From an uncultured Pelagibacteraceae bacterium (GTDB lineage Bacteria; Pseudomonadota; Alphaproteobacteria; Pelagibacterales; Pelagibacteraceae), in the NCBI GenBank assembly GCA_902514805.1, contig CABXSF010000002.1:1-64000 (forward strand): 64,000 bases of DNA, in the 5' to 3' direction. The stretch's first letter is position 1. Every line of letters starts with the position of its first letter. Shown piece by piece: positions 53,796 to 62,467 of this stretch. The notes below the pieces were generated by a model. The model made no database searches. It was given only the letters and a program-made list of their open reading frames with translations, and was not told the origin of the DNA. The position numbers and the translations under genes were made by a program.

Positions 53796-54569
53796 TTATC
53801 TAGCTCTCGCTGGTGTACTTGAAACCGCAGCTGCCCAAATAACTAGACCGAAAGCGATCTTGTTAATAAAGTCAGCAAGGTTGTAAATGATGTTCAATGA
53901 AGCTGCATCAATTCCACCTGTTAGGTAACCAAAAATGTAACCTAATGGGTAAATTGCCCAACCGATTGTTACGATCATTCTCATTGCACCGAAAGCTGTA
54001 ACAAGTGCTTTGTTACCACTCTTAGATGCTGCTTTACCAGCTTCACCTGAGAATACTTCATACAAGATGTAGATCCATCCAGCCATACCGATTACGAAAC
54101 CAAGTGTAGCGTTGATGTAACCTGCTTCTCCTAAGTATCCACCTACTAGCATTACTACTGATCCGATTAGTAATCTCCAGAAAATTCCTGAAGGTACTTT
54201 TCTTATCGCTGCTAATATTAGATAAAACTCAATCATTTGTAACGGTACTGTAATTAACCAGTCAATGTATCTGTACACTGTTGGTGAGTCACCTGTAATG
54301 ATCCATACTTCTCTCATGTACATGTAGTGAACAAATGCAACACCTGTTACTAGACCTGCAACTGTTATAGACGTTTTCCAACCACCAGCTACTGAACCTC
54401 TTTCCATAAAGAAAAAGACAGTTGCTGCAGCCATTCCCATAGAAATTAACCAAAATGATATTCCTACAAGGTCATCCGTAGCTAACAGAACAGTGTCTGC
54501 TGCGTTTGCAACACTAGCAAAGCCCACTAGAGCTATTGCTGCTAATGCAAACAGTTTTAGTTTATTCAT
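53796..54569 (-). CDS. proteorhodopsin, blue-absorbing type
   Basis: A 257-residue retinal proton pump with a signal peptide (1-23) and seven spans. Key residues are all present: His 81 and proton acceptor Asp 103 in YRYIDWLITVP, proton donor Glu 114, and retinal-binding Lys 237 in LADFINKIAFG. The spectral tuning site is Gln 111 (VPLQM), equivalent to Gln 105 of blue proteorhodopsins, suiting clear ocean water. A GGGAG ribosome site (54576-54580) precedes the ATG. Retinal-synthesis genes are not in the window. Confidence 0.98.
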   Translation of the reverse strand: MNKLKLFALAAIALVGFASVANAADTVLLATDDLVGISFWLISMGMAAATVFFFMERGSVAGGWKTSITVAGLVTGVAFVHYMYMREVWIITGDSPTVYRYIDWLITVPLQMIEFYLILAAIRKVPSGIFWRLLIGSVVMLVGGYLGEAGYINATLGFVIGMAGWIYILYEVFSGEAGKAASKSGNKALVTAFGAMRMIVTIGWAIYPLGYIFGYLTGGIDAASLNIIYNLADFINKIAFGLVIWAAAVSSTPARAR

Positions 54570-54599
54570 AAAAAACTCCCTCTTTAGTTAGTTTTTTGT

Positions 54600-54617
54600 T
54601 AGTTTAAATTTAAACTA
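54600..54617. promoter_or_regulatory. 18-base perfect palindrome upstream of proteorhodopsin
   Basis: TAGTTTAAATTTAAACTA is fully self-complementary and lies 31-48 bases upstream of the opsin ATG. It may contain the -10 element (minus-strand TAAACT at 54606-54601), so it could be an operator over the start of transcription. AT-rich palindromes also arise by chance. Confidence 0.5.
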
Positions 54618-54627
54618 CGACCTAAAC

Positions 54628-54641
54628 TTGATTTAGATCAA
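54628..54641. promoter_or_regulatory. perfect FNR-type box (TTGAT-N4-ATCAA) at the proteorhodopsin promoter
   Basis: TTGATTTAGATCAA matches the FNR/ANR consensus at every defined base. With TAAACT (54606-54601) as -10, the predicted start is near 54594 and the box is centred about 41 bases upstream, the class II activator position of CRP/FNR proteins. Confidence 0.65.
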
Positions 54642-54783
54642 AGTTGGGTCCTAATACCAAATATAAAGGGTTATTAGAAGTGTTATTTAGGACTAATTTA
54701 GGTTGATTTTATTAGCTTTTTGAAATTAAATGCAACTAACACGTAGAAAAAGCCATAAATAACAGGATTTTGAGTCATTAAAT

Positions 54784-56685
54784 ATGAGCAAGAAATTTGA
54801 GCAAATTTACAATAAATCTTTAACTAAACCGGAAGAATTCTGGAGGGAAATATCAGAGGATATATTCTGGTTTAAGAAACCAACTAAGATTTTAAACAAA
54901 ACCAATCCGCCATTCTACAAATGGTTCGAAGACGGAACCACAAACACTTGCTATAATGCTCTAGATTTCCATATTGATAACGGTTTAGGAGAAAAAACCG
55001 CACTAATTTACGATAGCCCAATTACAGGTAACAAAGCAAAGTTTTCCTATAATGAATTAAGGTCAAAAGTTTCAAAATTTGCAGGTGCTTTAAAAAATCA
55101 GGGTCTTCAAAAGGGTGATAGAGCTATCATTTATATGCCAATGGTGCCTGAGGCTGTTGTTGCTATGTTAGCATGTGGAAGAATTGGTGTGATACATTCA
55201 GTGGTATTCGGTGGATTTGCGTCCAATGAACTTGCGAGTCGTATCGACGACAGCAAAGCTAAAATATTAATCACTTCATCATGCGGTTTTGAGCCTGGAA
55301 GAACAGTAGAGTATAGACCACTTGTAGATGGAGCTTTAAAACTTGCAAAACACAAAATTGAAAAAGTTATCTTCTTTCAAAGAAAAGGTCATGAAGTTAA
55401 ATTAAATGCTCCAAAAGAAATAAGCTGGGATGAGGCTTTATCAAATGCAAAGGAGACAGATTGTGTAGAGATGAAATCAAATGAATATGCTTATATTCTC
55501 TATACATCTGGTACTACCGGTGTACCAAAAGGAATAGTAAGAGATATTGGGGGCCACATAGTAGCTTTAAAATGGACTATGAAAAATATTTATAATGTAG
55601 ATGAAGGTGATGTTTGGTGGTCTGCTAGTGATATTGGTTGGATTGTAGGTCATTCTTATATTGTTTATGCTCCTTTATTTAAAGGTTGCACAACTGTTTT
55701 GTTTGAAGGTAAGCCAGTTGGAACTCCAGATGCCGGAGCTTTTTGGAAAATGATTTCAGACTATAAAATTAAATCTTTATTTACAGCACCGACTGCTTTC
55801 AGGGCAATTAAAAAAGAAGACCCAGAAGGAAAATTTTTTTCAAAATATGATTTAAGCTCTTTTAAGTCATTGTTTTTAGCTGGAGAGCGTGCAGATCCTG
55901 ATACAATCAAATGGGCCGAAAATTTACTCCAAGTACCTGTAATCGATCATTGGTGGCAGACAGAAACAAGCTGGGCAATTAGTTCAAATTGCACTGGAAT
56001 TGAAATGATGGAAACAAAATATGGTTCAGCATGTAAAGCTGTACCCGGTTATGATGTAAAGATAATAAAACCAGATCAAACTTTAGCAAGCTCAAATGAA
56101 ATGGGAGACATTGTCGTAAAACTACCCTTGCCTCCAGGAACATTTCCAACTCTTTGGAATGCAGATAAAAGATATAAAGAAAATTATATGTCAAATTACG
56201 AGGGTTATTATCAAACCTATGATGCAGGTCATATTGATGAAGATGGTTATATTTGGATTATGTCTAGGACTGATGATATTATTAATGTGGCTGGTCACAG
56301 ACTATCCACTGGTGCAATTGAAGAAGTATTATCAGAACACCAGTCAGTTGCTGAATGTGCAGTACTTGGAATAGCAGATAAGTTAAAAGGTCAATTACCA
56401 ATCGGCCTTATTGTATTAAAAACAGGTGTAGATAAAGATAACGAAACGATTTCCAAAGAATGTATTCAAATGGTTAGAGATAAAATTGGTCCAGTTGCTG
56501 CATTTAAAGTTGCGATAGTGATAAAAAGACTACCAAAAACAAGATCGGGAAAAATCTTAAGAGGAACGATCAGAAAAATTGCTGATAATGTGGAATACAA
56601 AATGCCTCCTACAATCGATGATCCCGCAATTTTAGATGAGATTAAAGAGGATCTTATAAAGAATAACATTTTAAAAATTGCTTAA
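54784..56685 (+). CDS. prpE: propionyl-CoA synthetase (acyl-CoA synthetase)
   Basis: A 633-residue AMP-forming synthetase activating propionate (or acetate). The adenylation motifs are YILYTSGTTGVPKGIVRD, the HWWQTETSW block and the late DIINVAGHRLSTG. The catalytic Lys is in RSGKILRGTIRK at the C-terminus. The stretch GKPVGTPDAGAFW is typical of PrpE and not Acs. It is divergent from proteorhodopsin, sharing a 214-base promoter region. Confidence 0.92.
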   Translation: MSKKFEQIYNKSLTKPEEFWREISEDIFWFKKPTKILNKTNPPFYKWFEDGTTNTCYNALDFHIDNGLGEKTALIYDSPITGNKAKFSYNELRSKVSKFAGALKNQGLQKGDRAIIYMPMVPEAVVAMLACGRIGVIHSVVFGGFASNELASRIDDSKAKILITSSCGFEPGRTVEYRPLVDGALKLAKHKIEKVIFFQRKGHEVKLNAPKEISWDEALSNAKETDCVEMKSNEYAYILYTSGTTGVPKGIVRDIGGHIVALKWTMKNIYNVDEGDVWWSASDIGWIVGHSYIVYAPLFKGCTTVLFEGKPVGTPDAGAFWKMISDYKIKSLFTAPTAFRAIKKEDPEGKFFSKYDLSSFKSLFLAGERADPDTIKWAENLLQVPVIDHWWQTETSWAISSNCTGIEMMETKYGSACKAVPGYDVKIIKPDQTLASSNEMGDIVVKLPLPPGTFPTLWNADKRYKENYMSNYEGYYQTYDAGHIDEDGYIWIMSRTDDIINVAGHRLSTGAIEEVLSEHQSVAECAVLGIADKLKGQLPIGLIVLKTGVDKDNETISKECIQMVRDKIGPVAAFKVAIVIKRLPKTRSGKILRGTIRKIADNVEYKMPPTIDDPAILDEIKEDLIKNNILKIA

Positions 56686-56995
56686 AACTTATTTAATTTT
56701 AGTTGTTGCAATATTTTGTGAAGTAGCAGGCACTATGCTTCTTCCAGTTTCACAAAGTTTTACGAAAATTATTCCAACTTTTTTCCTTGCGTTATTTTAT
56801 ATTAGTGCTCTGTATTTACTCACATTTGTGGTTACTAAACTTCCGATAGCTATTGTTTATGGTACTTGGAGTGGGCTAGGTATATTTACTGTGGCAATTT
56901 TAGGCTATATTCTTTTTAATCAAACATTAAGTTGGCAGTCTATAATAGGACTATTCTTAATTGTGATAGGTGTAGTATTAATTAATTCTTTTTAA
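56678..56995 (+). CDS. small multidrug resistance (SMR/EmrE) family transporter
   Basis: A 105-residue four-span protein. The membrane-embedded Glu of the family is Glu 15 in AIFCEVAGTMLLP; the second half has AIVYGTWSGLGIFTVAILGYILF, matching the YAxWxGxG SMR signature. The start is TTG at 56678, overlapping the prpE end by 8 bases. Substrate may be a cationic drug, polyamine or guanidinium compound. Confidence 0.88.
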   Translation: MLKTYLILVVAIFCEVAGTMLLPVSQSFTKIIPTFFLALFYISALYLLTFVVTKLPIAIVYGTWSGLGIFTVAILGYILFNQTLSWQSIIGLFLIVIGVVLINSF

Positions 56996-57000
56996 TTATT

Positions 57001-58095
57001 TTAAATCAAAGAATTAATTACCTTTAGGTAATTTTTAAGATTTGTTTTGGAGTCAAATCTTTTTAAATTTTGATATCCAATTTTAATTTTTTTTGATAAT
57101 AGTTTCTTATTTTGTGAATAATCTAAAATAAGGTTTGATAATCTTTTATAGTCTCCAACATTAAATAAAAATCCCGCTTTTCCATTCAAAAGAATTTCCC
57201 TTGGTCCAGTTGGACAGTTAGAAGAAATAATGAATTTTTTTAAAACTTGAGACTCCAGTAAAACATTTGGCAAACCCTCATATAATGAGGTTAATACAAA
57301 AATATCAGACGAATTTATCAAATTAAAAGGATTGTTTTGAAAATCAATCATTTGAACCAGATTTGATAATTCGTTTTTATGAATATATTTTAACAAATTC
57401 TCTTTTTCTACACCTCTTCCTACTATCAATAGATTCAGACTAATCTTATCTTTAATTCTATTGACTGCTTTGAGAAGGGTTAATTGATCCTTTTGGTCGG
57501 TAAGTCTACCTACATTAATTAAGTTCAGTTTTTTTTTATCAAACTTAATTATATTTTTAACTTTTGATTTTGTAATTATTTCATTTTTATTTAGTGGATT
57601 ATAAATACATTTAGCTTCAATATTAAATTTCTTCTTAAATTTTTTCTTAAAATCTAGACTATTTACAATAATTTCATCTGCACTACCAAGAACATATTTA
57701 AAAATAAGATTTTTAAATTTATTTTTTGACCAACCATCAGGAGCAGAATTAGATCTGACGATGATTTTAATTCTTAATAGCTTACATAACAAAGTACAAT
57801 AAACATTTCCTTGAAAACAAAAAACCAAAATATTTCTATCTTTTAAAATTTCGATAAAAAGTAAAAACAAACCTAAAAAAAATTTTTTTCTCCGTCCTAT
57901 GGAGTTCCAAAAATTTGCTTTTAGTGATATAAACTTGATCTTTTTGCTGAATCTGTTTTTAAATTTGTTTGAAATTGTAATAATTGAAATATTGTCTATT
58001 TTGCCTTTTAAGAAATTAGATATTATGAATAAGTTCTTTTCTACTCCCCCACCTTCAATTGAAGGTGAAAAAATAATTAGTTTTTTTTGCTTCAT
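57001..58095 (-). CDS. family 4 glycosyltransferase
   Basis: A 364-residue GT-B enzyme. The N-domain starts LIIFSPSIEGGGVEKNL. The C-domain has LINVGRLTDQKDQLTLLKAV, SSDIFVLTSLYEGLPNVLLE (E-x7-E region) and CPTGPREIL, typical of the GT4 family. It probably builds a surface polysaccharide or glycolipid. It is divergent from a second glycosyltransferase gene with 126 bases between. Confidence 0.9.
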   Translation of the reverse strand: MKQKKLIIFSPSIEGGGVEKNLFIISNFLKGKIDNISIITISNKFKNRFSKKIKFISLKANFWNSIGRRKKFFLGLFLLFIEILKDRNILVFCFQGNVYCTLLCKLLRIKIIVRSNSAPDGWSKNKFKNLIFKYVLGSADEIIVNSLDFKKKFKKKFNIEAKCIYNPLNKNEIITKSKVKNIIKFDKKKLNLINVGRLTDQKDQLTLLKAVNRIKDKISLNLLIVGRGVEKENLLKYIHKNELSNLVQMIDFQNNPFNLINSSDIFVLTSLYEGLPNVLLESQVLKKFIISSNCPTGPREILLNGKAGFLFNVGDYKRLSNLILDYSQNKKLLSKKIKIGYQNLKRFDSKTNLKNYLKVINSLI

Positions 58096-58221
58096 TATTC
58101 TATATATTTTTCATTTATATAAACCTAATTTAATAAAAAAACAAAAACTTATGCGATCTAATTTGTTAATAACTGTTGGATTAGGCTATAATTTAAAAAA
58201 AAATTTAGAAACGAATATAAA

Positions 58222-59037
58222 ATGGTTCAAAAAAATATATTAGTAAGTATTTTGATAAATAATTACAACAACCAAAAATTTTTAAAAAAAAGTATTTTAA
58301 GTTGCTTAAACCAGACATATAAAAATTTAGAAATTATAATATTCGACGATAATTCAACTGATAACTCTCTTAAAATTTTAAAAAAAATAAAAAATTCAAA
58401 ATTAAAGAAAATATTTAGTTTTAAGAAGAAACAGACGCCCTCAATTTCTTTAAATCAGTTTAATGCAATTAAAAAATCTTTTTTAAAGTCTAGAGGAGAG
58501 ATCATTTTTTTGTTAGACAGCGATGATTATTTTCTCAAAAATAAAGTCAAATTTATTGTTGATTTATTTAAACAAGAAAAAAATCTCAATTTTGTTCAGG
58601 ATAATCCGATATATTTTTATCCAAGTAAAAATTTACAAATTAAAAAAAAGCCAAGAAAAAAATATTTTCCAATGCATACTTGGCCATACATTAATCCTAC
58701 AAGCACTATGGTTTTTAAAAGAAATTTTTTAAAGAAATTATTGAAAGATATTTCGTTTTCAGACAAAAGTTTTGAGAGGATTTCTTTTGATGCAAGAGCT
58801 TTTATCTATGTATATTTTTTTGAAAAAAATTATTTATGCTTAAATAAATCATTGACTGTATACACCCAAAATATTCATGGATATACAATTAAAGGTTATG
58901 AGAAAAGGAATTTTAATTGGTGGGAAAGAAGATTTGAACAACATACTTACGTGAAAAATTTATTCAAAAAAAAGAAAAAATTTCACTTTAAGTTTATTGA
59001 TTATTATTTAACTAATCTAATTAGAATTTTATTATAA
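58222..59037 (+). CDS. family 2 glycosyltransferase
   Basis: A 271-residue GT-A enzyme. VSILINNYNNQKFLKKSILS, IIIFDDNSTDNSLKIL and the metal site FLLDSDDYFL are the family markers. The C-terminal part is extremely Lys/Phe/Asn-rich and basic, more so than neighbouring genes. Acceptor and sugar are unknown. With the divergent GT4 gene it forms a small envelope-sugar pair that may be a variable locus. Confidence 0.85.
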   Translation: MVQKNILVSILINNYNNQKFLKKSILSCLNQTYKNLEIIIFDDNSTDNSLKILKKIKNSKLKKIFSFKKKQTPSISLNQFNAIKKSFLKSRGEIIFLLDSDDYFLKNKVKFIVDLFKQEKNLNFVQDNPIYFYPSKNLQIKKKPRKKYFPMHTWPYINPTSTMVFKRNFLKKLLKDISFSDKSFERISFDARAFIYVYFFEKNYLCLNKSLTVYTQNIHGYTIKGYEKRNFNWWERRFEQHTYVKNLFKKKKKFHFKFIDYYLTNLIRILL

Positions 59038-59042
59038 AATAA

Positions 59043-60347
59043 TTAGATGAATTCTAGAGGTTTTCCTTCAGCTTCACCAAATATTTTGCCATTTTGCATT
59101 TTAATTTTTCCATTGACGATTGTAGCTTCCGGTGTTCCTTTAAACTCAACCCCATTAAAAGGTGACCAGCCGCATTTACTCTGAATATTTTCATTTTTTA
59201 TTAAAATCTTTTTATTCATATCAACAATTGTAAAATCAGCATCATAATTTTCTTTTATAAATCCTTTGTTTTTAATTCCAAAAATTCGAACAGGATTTTC
59301 ACAGACAAGATTAATTAGTTGTTGCAGGGACAGCTTGCCCTCATTAACATGATTAAGCATAACAGGAATAATAGTTTGAACACCTGGCATACCTGATGGT
59401 GAATTAGGGTAATCCTTCTCTTTATTAACTTTTAAATGAGGCGCATGATCTGAACCAATTGTATCATTATAATTATTTCTTACAGCATACCATAAACGAT
59501 CATAATGCGACTTATCTCTTATAGGTGGATTCATTTGAGCGTAAGTTCCAAGTTTGTTATAACAATCTGGAGAATAAATCGTTAGATGCTGAGGTGTAAT
59601 TTCAAAAGTAATCAGACCTTTATTTTGAGAGAGGAAATCTACTTCTTCTTTTGTAGTTATATGAAGTATATGGGCTTTTTTATTAAATCTTTTTGCGATT
59701 TTAACAATTCTTCTAGTTGAAGACATTGCAACTTCCTCGTTCCGCCATATTGGATGACTGGCCACATTGCCTTCCTTAATTAGTTTTTTTCTTACCTTTA
59801 AGATTTCTTCATCTTCAGAGTGAACTGCTACAACTTTTGAAGCATGTTCAAAAACTTTTTCTATATCTTTTTCTTTATCAACTAATAAATTGCCTGTAGA
59901 AGAACCTGCAAAAAGTTTAATGCCACAACACCCCTTCAAGTCTTTTAATTTTTCTAGTGTTGAATAATTCTCAGCTGTTGCACCAAAATAAAATGCATGA
60001 TTACAAAACATTCCTTTTCCTAATTGAATTTTCTTATCGAACTCTTCAAAATTTGTTGTAGGTGGGTTTGTGTTTGGCATCTCAAAAACAGACGTTATTC
60101 CTCCCATCACTGCTGCTTTACTACCAGAATTTAAATCTTCGGCATCAGTTGATCCTGGTTCCCTAAAATGAACTTGGGTGTCGATACAACCGGGTAGAAC
60201 AGTCAATCCCTTTGCATCAAATATTTCTTTGGATTTATCTTTCAGGTCGCCAATCTGAATAATCTTGTTATTAAGTATTCCAATATCTTTTTTTTCTAGA
60301 TTACCGTTTATATAACATTCACCGTCTTTAATTATTAGATCTAACAT
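59043..60347 (-). CDS. pyrC: dihydroorotase-like amidohydrolase with Gln in the HxH motif
   Basis: A 434-residue cyclic amidohydrolase close to class I dihydroorotases. Motifs are CIDTQVHFREPG, VFEMPNTNPPTT, GIKLFAGSSTG, AVHSEDEE and IGSDHAPH. The first zinc-binding His of the usual HxH is Gln 58 (QVH; His 60 kept). This variant occurs in alphaproteobacterial proteins annotated as dihydroorotase. Hydantoinase or allantoinase activity cannot be excluded. It is divergent from ygfZ by 42 bases. Confidence 0.82.
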   Translation of the reverse strand: MLDLIIKDGECYINGNLEKKDIGILNNKIIQIGDLKDKSKEIFDAKGLTVLPGCIDTQVHFREPGSTDAEDLNSGSKAAVMGGITSVFEMPNTNPPTTNFEEFDKKIQLGKGMFCNHAFYFGATAENYSTLEKLKDLKGCCGIKLFAGSSTGNLLVDKEKDIEKVFEHASKVVAVHSEDEEILKVRKKLIKEGNVASHPIWRNEEVAMSSTRRIVKIAKRFNKKAHILHITTKEEVDFLSQNKGLITFEITPQHLTIYSPDCYNKLGTYAQMNPPIRDKSHYDRLWYAVRNNYNDTIGSDHAPHLKVNKEKDYPNSPSGMPGVQTIIPVMLNHVNEGKLSLQQLINLVCENPVRIFGIKNKGFIKENYDADFTIVDMNKKILIKNENIQSKCGWSPFNGVEFKGTPEATIVNGKIKMQNGKIFGEAEGKPLEFI

Positions 60348-60389
60348 TGTTTTAAAAGTAGATATATTATATTTATATATTAATCAATT

Positions 60390-61280
60390 ATGAATACAGA
60401 AAAAGTTTATATTTTAGAAGATAGAGGTATTTTGTATATTAATGGGGTAGACACTGAAAAATTTTTACAAAATCTTGTCTCAAATGACATTGAAAAAGTT
60501 AACGAAAGTAAAAGTTGTTTTGCCTCTCTGCTATCACCTCAAGGAAAATTTTTATTTGATTTTATAGTAGTCAAGCACAAAGACGGCTACTTCTTAGATT
60601 GCGAAAAAAGAACAGCTGATCAGCTATATAAAAAATTAAATATGTATAAACTCAAATCAAAAGTAGAGATTTTAAATCTTAGCAATGAATTTGTGGTAGC
60701 TGCTTTTAATTACGATAAGTTTCTGTCAATAGAGGGTGCAAGAGATGAGTTGGGATATACATTTAAATACAATGAAGACCATATTTTTCTTGATCCAAGA
60801 AATAAAAAGTTGGGAGGTAGAATTATTGCTAATCTTGAAAAATTGTATATGTCCTTAAAAAAAATGAATCTCAAGTCTTCTAACATTGATGAATATTACA
60901 AATTGAGTTTTGAACTAGGTATACCTCAAAGTAACATGGATCAGCTGCAAGAGAAATTATTTGGAATAGAGTGTAATTTTGTGGAACTTAATGGAATTGA
61001 CTTTAAGAAAGGTTGTTATGTCGGCCAAGAAAATACTTCACGTATTAAAAATAAAGATAAATTGAATAAAAGATTATTACCGCTTAAAGTAAAAAAAGGT
61101 TCAATAAATAATAACGATCCGATTACATCTAATAATGTAGAAATTGGTAAGGTTTTAATAGCAAATAAGTTTAGTTTTGCCCTTATCAAGTTTAAAGATA
61201 AAGAATTTGAATATAATAAAGAATTTCAGTGTGGAGAGGCGAATATTGAAATTTTAAAACCTAAATGGCGAAATGATTGA
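60390..61280 (+). CDS. ygfZ: YgfZ-type folate-binding protein for Fe-S cluster assembly
   Basis: A 296-residue GcvT-like protein. The opening YILEDRGILYINGVDTEKFLQNL and CFASLLSPQGKFLFDF match the family, and the invariant signature KGCYVGQENTSR (Cys essential for function in E. coli YgfZ) is intact. It supports Fe-S enzyme maturation; the aconitase and NadA of this window are possible clients. Confidence 0.9.
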   Translation: MNTEKVYILEDRGILYINGVDTEKFLQNLVSNDIEKVNESKSCFASLLSPQGKFLFDFIVVKHKDGYFLDCEKRTADQLYKKLNMYKLKSKVEILNLSNEFVVAAFNYDKFLSIEGARDELGYTFKYNEDHIFLDPRNKKLGGRIIANLEKLYMSLKKMNLKSSNIDEYYKLSFELGIPQSNMDQLQEKLFGIECNFVELNGIDFKKGCYVGQENTSRIKNKDKLNKRLLPLKVKKGSINNNDPITSNNVEIGKVLIANKFSFALIKFKDKEFEYNKEFQCGEANIEILKPKWRND

Positions 61281-61330
61281 AAAGTAAGTGATCCTTTAAA
61301 TCTAATAATAGGTGTATTCTCTCAATGCTT

Positions 61331-61416
61331 TGGTGCGGCCAGAGAGATTTGAACTCTCATGGACTAAGTCCACACGGCCCTCAACCGTGCCTGTCTACCA
61401 ATTTCAGCATGGCCGC
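61331..61416 (-). tRNA. tRNA-Leu (anticodon GAG)
   Basis: 86-base class II tRNA on the minus strand, with an encoded CCA end. The 7-bp acceptor stem GCGGCCA/TGGCCGC is perfect. The anticodon arm CACGG-TTGAGGG-CCGTG gives anticodon GAG, reading CUU/CUC. The long variable arm (GGACTTAGTCC) and T-arm GAGAG-TTCAAAT-CTCTC are present. TTGAAA (61455-61450) and TAATGT (61432-61427), 17 bases apart, form a possible promoter. Confidence 0.96.
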
Positions 61417-61472
61417 TTGATGCGTCACATTAATTGAATGACAACTATCTTTCAAGTTGATACATTTGACGT

Positions 61473-62462
61473 ATGGAATTTACAGCTGAAATAAAAAAAG
61501 CAACACAGCCAATTTACCAAAAAATTTCTAAGACTATCCCTGAAATTGAGTGGTCTACTCACGCTCCTTATATTTATGAAATAAACAAACTTAAAAAAGA
61601 AAAAAATGCAGTAATCCTAGCACATAATTATCAAACACCAGAAATATATCATGGGATATCTGATTTTTCAGCAGATTCGCTGGCACTCGCTGTTGAAGCG
61701 GCAAAAACAAAAGCTGATATAATTGTGATGTGCGGAGTACATTTTATGGCTGAGACAGCAAAACTTATGAGCCCTAACAAAAAAGTATTGTTGCCAGATA
61801 TGAGAGCAGGTTGTTCTTTATCATCATCAATAACAGGTGAAGATGTAAGAAAATTAAAAAAACAAAATCCAGGTGTTCCAGTTATTTCATACGTAAACAC
61901 TTCAGCCGACGTAAAGGCAGAGACTGATGTTTGTTGTACTTCTGCAAACGCTGTAAAAATTGTTAATTCGCTTGGTGTCAAAAAAGTAATTTTCTTACCA
62001 GATGATTATCTTGCTAAATATGTGGCTTCACAAACAGATGTTGAAATTATATCATGGAAAGGAACTTGTGAAGTACATGAAAAGTTTAACGATGCAGAGA
62101 TAAATGAAATAAGAAAAGATAATCCTGGAATAAAAGTTATTGCTCATCCTGAATGTCCACCAGATGTGATAAATGCAAGTGATTTTACAGGATCAACAAG
62201 TGGTATGATAAAATATGTAAAAGACAATCAACCAGAAAAAGTCATGATGGTAACAGAGTGTTCAATGAGCGACAATGTCCAAGTAGATAATCCAAATGTA
62301 AAGTTTATAAGACCATGCAACTTATGTCCCCACATGAAAAGAATTACACTTCCTAAAATTTTAGATTGTTTAAAAAATGAGACAAATGAAATTTTAATGT
62401 CAGATGAAACAATTGAGAAAGCTAGAAAGTCTGTAGAGAGAATGGCTGAAATAGGCAGATAA
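61473..62462 (+). CDS. nadA: quinolinate synthase A
   Basis: A 329-residue [4Fe-4S] enzyme condensing iminoaspartate with dihydroxyacetone phosphate in NAD synthesis. Marks are ILAHNYQTPEIYHG, the cluster Cys regions IVMCGVHFMAETAK and RPCNLCPHMKRITL, AHPECPPDV, and VTECSMSDNV. It is followed after 5 bases by nadC; nadB (aspartate oxidase) is not in the window. Confidence 0.96.
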   Translation: MEFTAEIKKATQPIYQKISKTIPEIEWSTHAPYIYEINKLKKEKNAVILAHNYQTPEIYHGISDFSADSLALAVEAAKTKADIIVMCGVHFMAETAKLMSPNKKVLLPDMRAGCSLSSSITGEDVRKLKKQNPGVPVISYVNTSADVKAETDVCCTSANAVKIVNSLGVKKVIFLPDDYLAKYVASQTDVEIISWKGTCEVHEKFNDAEINEIRKDNPGIKVIAHPECPPDVINASDFTGSTSGMIKYVKDNQPEKVMMVTECSMSDNVQVDNPNVKFIRPCNLCPHMKRITLPKILDCLKNETNEILMSDETIEKARKSVERMAEIGR

Positions 62463-62467
62463 TATCT

